Assembly (NCBI GenBank): GCA_016866635.1
Contig: VGLT01000006.1
Location: forward strand, 1 to 14,296
DNA: 14,296 nt
Reading direction: 5' to 3'
Source of the DNA: Candidatus Uhrbacteria bacterium
GTDB taxonomy: Bacteria; Patescibacteriota; Patescibacteriia; 2-12-FULL-60-25
A program made the translations under genes and the position numbers. The stretch's first letter is position 1, and every line of letters starts with the position of its first letter. The notes below the pieces were generated by a model, which was not told the origin of the DNA, did not search any database, and worked only from the letters and a program-made list of their open reading frames with translations. This document shows, piece after piece, positions 13,284 through 14,296 of this stretch.

Positions 13284-14296
13284 ATGATCTCTATTGCATC
13301 CTTCAAGAAAGTCGGTTTAGGTGCATTATTCGGGGTTTTTGCCCTGGCCACGGCTGCCTCAGCCGCCTTTGTCTCTCCGCAGAATGTTAAGGTTGATTAT
13401 ACGAGCATTGCTCCGCAGTCGATCCGCGTGACCTGGCAATCAGGCGGCGGTACAGGTTCCAATTTTCTTGTTCGCAAATCTCGGGACGGTCAAATCTATC
13501 AGTCCACCGCTTTTGTCGGATCAAATGTTTCTAGCTACACCTTTAACGATCTATCTGCAAATACCCAATATTGGTTTCATGTGAGTTCCGGTGATGATGT
13601 CGGCGTCGAATCTCCTGTTGTAACGGTTGGCCCAGTGTATAGCGGCACATTTGCTCCACGCGCTCCAACCATTACCAATTTGACCAACAACTCGCTCCGC
13701 ATTTCGATCACGCCCGCAGATGGTAACCCTCCATCCACAACCTACTTTGTTCGCGAGATCGAAGCGACGGGTGGATTGTATGTACAGGCTAACGGGACGC
13801 TCGGCAGTAACTATTATGTTGATACTGCTGCGGGTTGGGGATCCAAATTAATTTCCGGATTAAATGCAGATACAAAGTACGTGTTTGTGGCAGTGTCAAA
13901 GAACAGCGAAGGAATTAATTCTAACGGTTCTCCACACGCTCAGGCGACGACCGCCGGAGCGTTGATGACGCCAAATCCGCCACAGGTTACGGATTATGGA
14001 ACGACCACTGTTGTGATGCGTCTGGTTCCTGATGCCAACACTGGATCTGTTCAGTACGGCATTCAAGATTCGGCGACCGGAGCTTGGCTTCAGCCAAACG
14101 GATCTATGGGTACCGCGTCATTTCTGAATTGGTTGAATGATTGGGGAACGATCACGATCCATGGATTGAAACCAAATACCTTGTACAACTATCGAACGAT
14201 TGTTCAGGACACGGGAACTGGGATGACCAAGCAGTCACCGGCAACGGCTATTTACACAGCGGCGGATGTGCCAACCAATGTCAAAGTCGCTTCTCA
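13284..14296 (+). CDS. Secreted fibronectin type III repeat protein (3' end outside the window)
   Basis: The frame is open from ATG 13284 to the window end, giving 337 residues and no stop. Residues 1-28 are a signal peptide (FKK, then a hydrophobic core rich in Gly/Ala/Leu, ending ATAASAA). Three fibronectin type III-like domains follow at about 32-122, 125-226 and 229-327, and a fourth begins at VPTNVKVAS (329 on). Each shows the expected layout: proline-led start, a conserved Trp or hydrophobic residue in strand B (TWQS in the first), and a late L..NT.Y or L..DT.Y turn (89-96, 193-199, 295-301) before the last strands. Domains 2 and 3 share a Trp-Gly motif before that turn (GWGSKLISGL; DWGTITIHGL). 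A surface or adhesion role is inferred. The total length is unknown. Confidence 0.85.
   Translation, partial: MISIASFKKVGLGALFGVFALATAASAAFVSPQNVKVDYTSIAPQSIRVTWQSGGGTGSNFLVRKSRDGQIYQSTAFVGSNVSSYTFNDLSANTQYWFHVSSGDDVGVESPVVTVGPVYSGTFAPRAPTITNLTNNSLRISITPADGNPPSTTYFVREIEATGGLYVQANGTLGSNYYVDTAAGWGSKLISGLNADTKYVFVAVSKNSEGINSNGSPHAQATTAGALMTPNPPQVTDYGTTTVVMRLVPDANTGSVQYGIQDSATGAWLQPNGSMGTASFLNWLNDWGTITIHGLKPNTLYNYRTIVQDTGTGMTKQSPATAIYTAADVPTNVKVAS

Overview
The window looks like part of a Patescibacteria / CPR genome, most likely Parcubacteria-like. The clues are a transketolase split into two adjacent genes, a eukaryote-type (type 2) isoleucyl-tRNA synthetase, small exported proteins carrying a module built around YVFP and TYFTWY motifs that I recall from Parcubacteria, and several operon-head genes with a -10 box almost on the start codon and no Shine-Dalgarno sequence. 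TGA is used as a stop, so code 11 fits. The taxonomic assignment is an inference.

Layout. Positions 1-387 (+) hold the C-terminal part of a deoxynucleoside kinase. It runs convergently into a six-gene minus-strand operon (5492 down to 344). In transcription order this contains rpiB (ribose-5-phosphate isomerase B), an Rpe-family epimerase-like protein, an exported protein with three Ig-like repeats, an exported cupredoxin, and the N- and C-terminal halves of transketolase. Junctions are an 8-nt overlap or gaps of 1-26 nt. Non-oxidative pentose-phosphate genes are therefore interleaved with two surface or exported proteins that share a paralogous module.

Next comes a divergently transcribed, unusually GC-rich single-gene unit (5566-5961, +) with its own promoter, strong ribosome binding site and terminator. 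A class I methyltransferase follows (6788-6021, -). A 320-bp intergenic region carries a cluster of GGGTCAGKTCY repeats, a 13-bp-arm palindrome and a terminator-like hairpin ahead of ileS (7110-10073, +). A protein of unknown function (10152-10886) ends in a perfect 13-bp hairpin terminator.

A divergent tRNA pair follows: tRNA-Arg(CCG) on the minus strand and tRNA-Lys(CTT) on the plus strand. They are separated by 54 bp in which an inverted repeat supplies both -10 boxes. After a small coiled-coil protein comes a 12-helix major-facilitator-type transporter whose frame is broken at a perfect T TTT TTA heptamer. It is either a -1 programmed frameshift, a true mutation, or a lost T in a homopolymer. 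The window ends inside a secreted fibronectin type III repeat protein with a clear promoter.

The central-metabolism genes (rpiB, rpe-like, tktN/tktC) form one functional group that interconverts pentose phosphates with glycolytic intermediates. I found no CRISPR array, transposase, phage gene or obvious defence system. The most unusual signals are the slippery-site transporter, the interleaved tRNA promoters, the repeat cluster before ileS, and an Rpe homologue lacking both metal-binding histidines.
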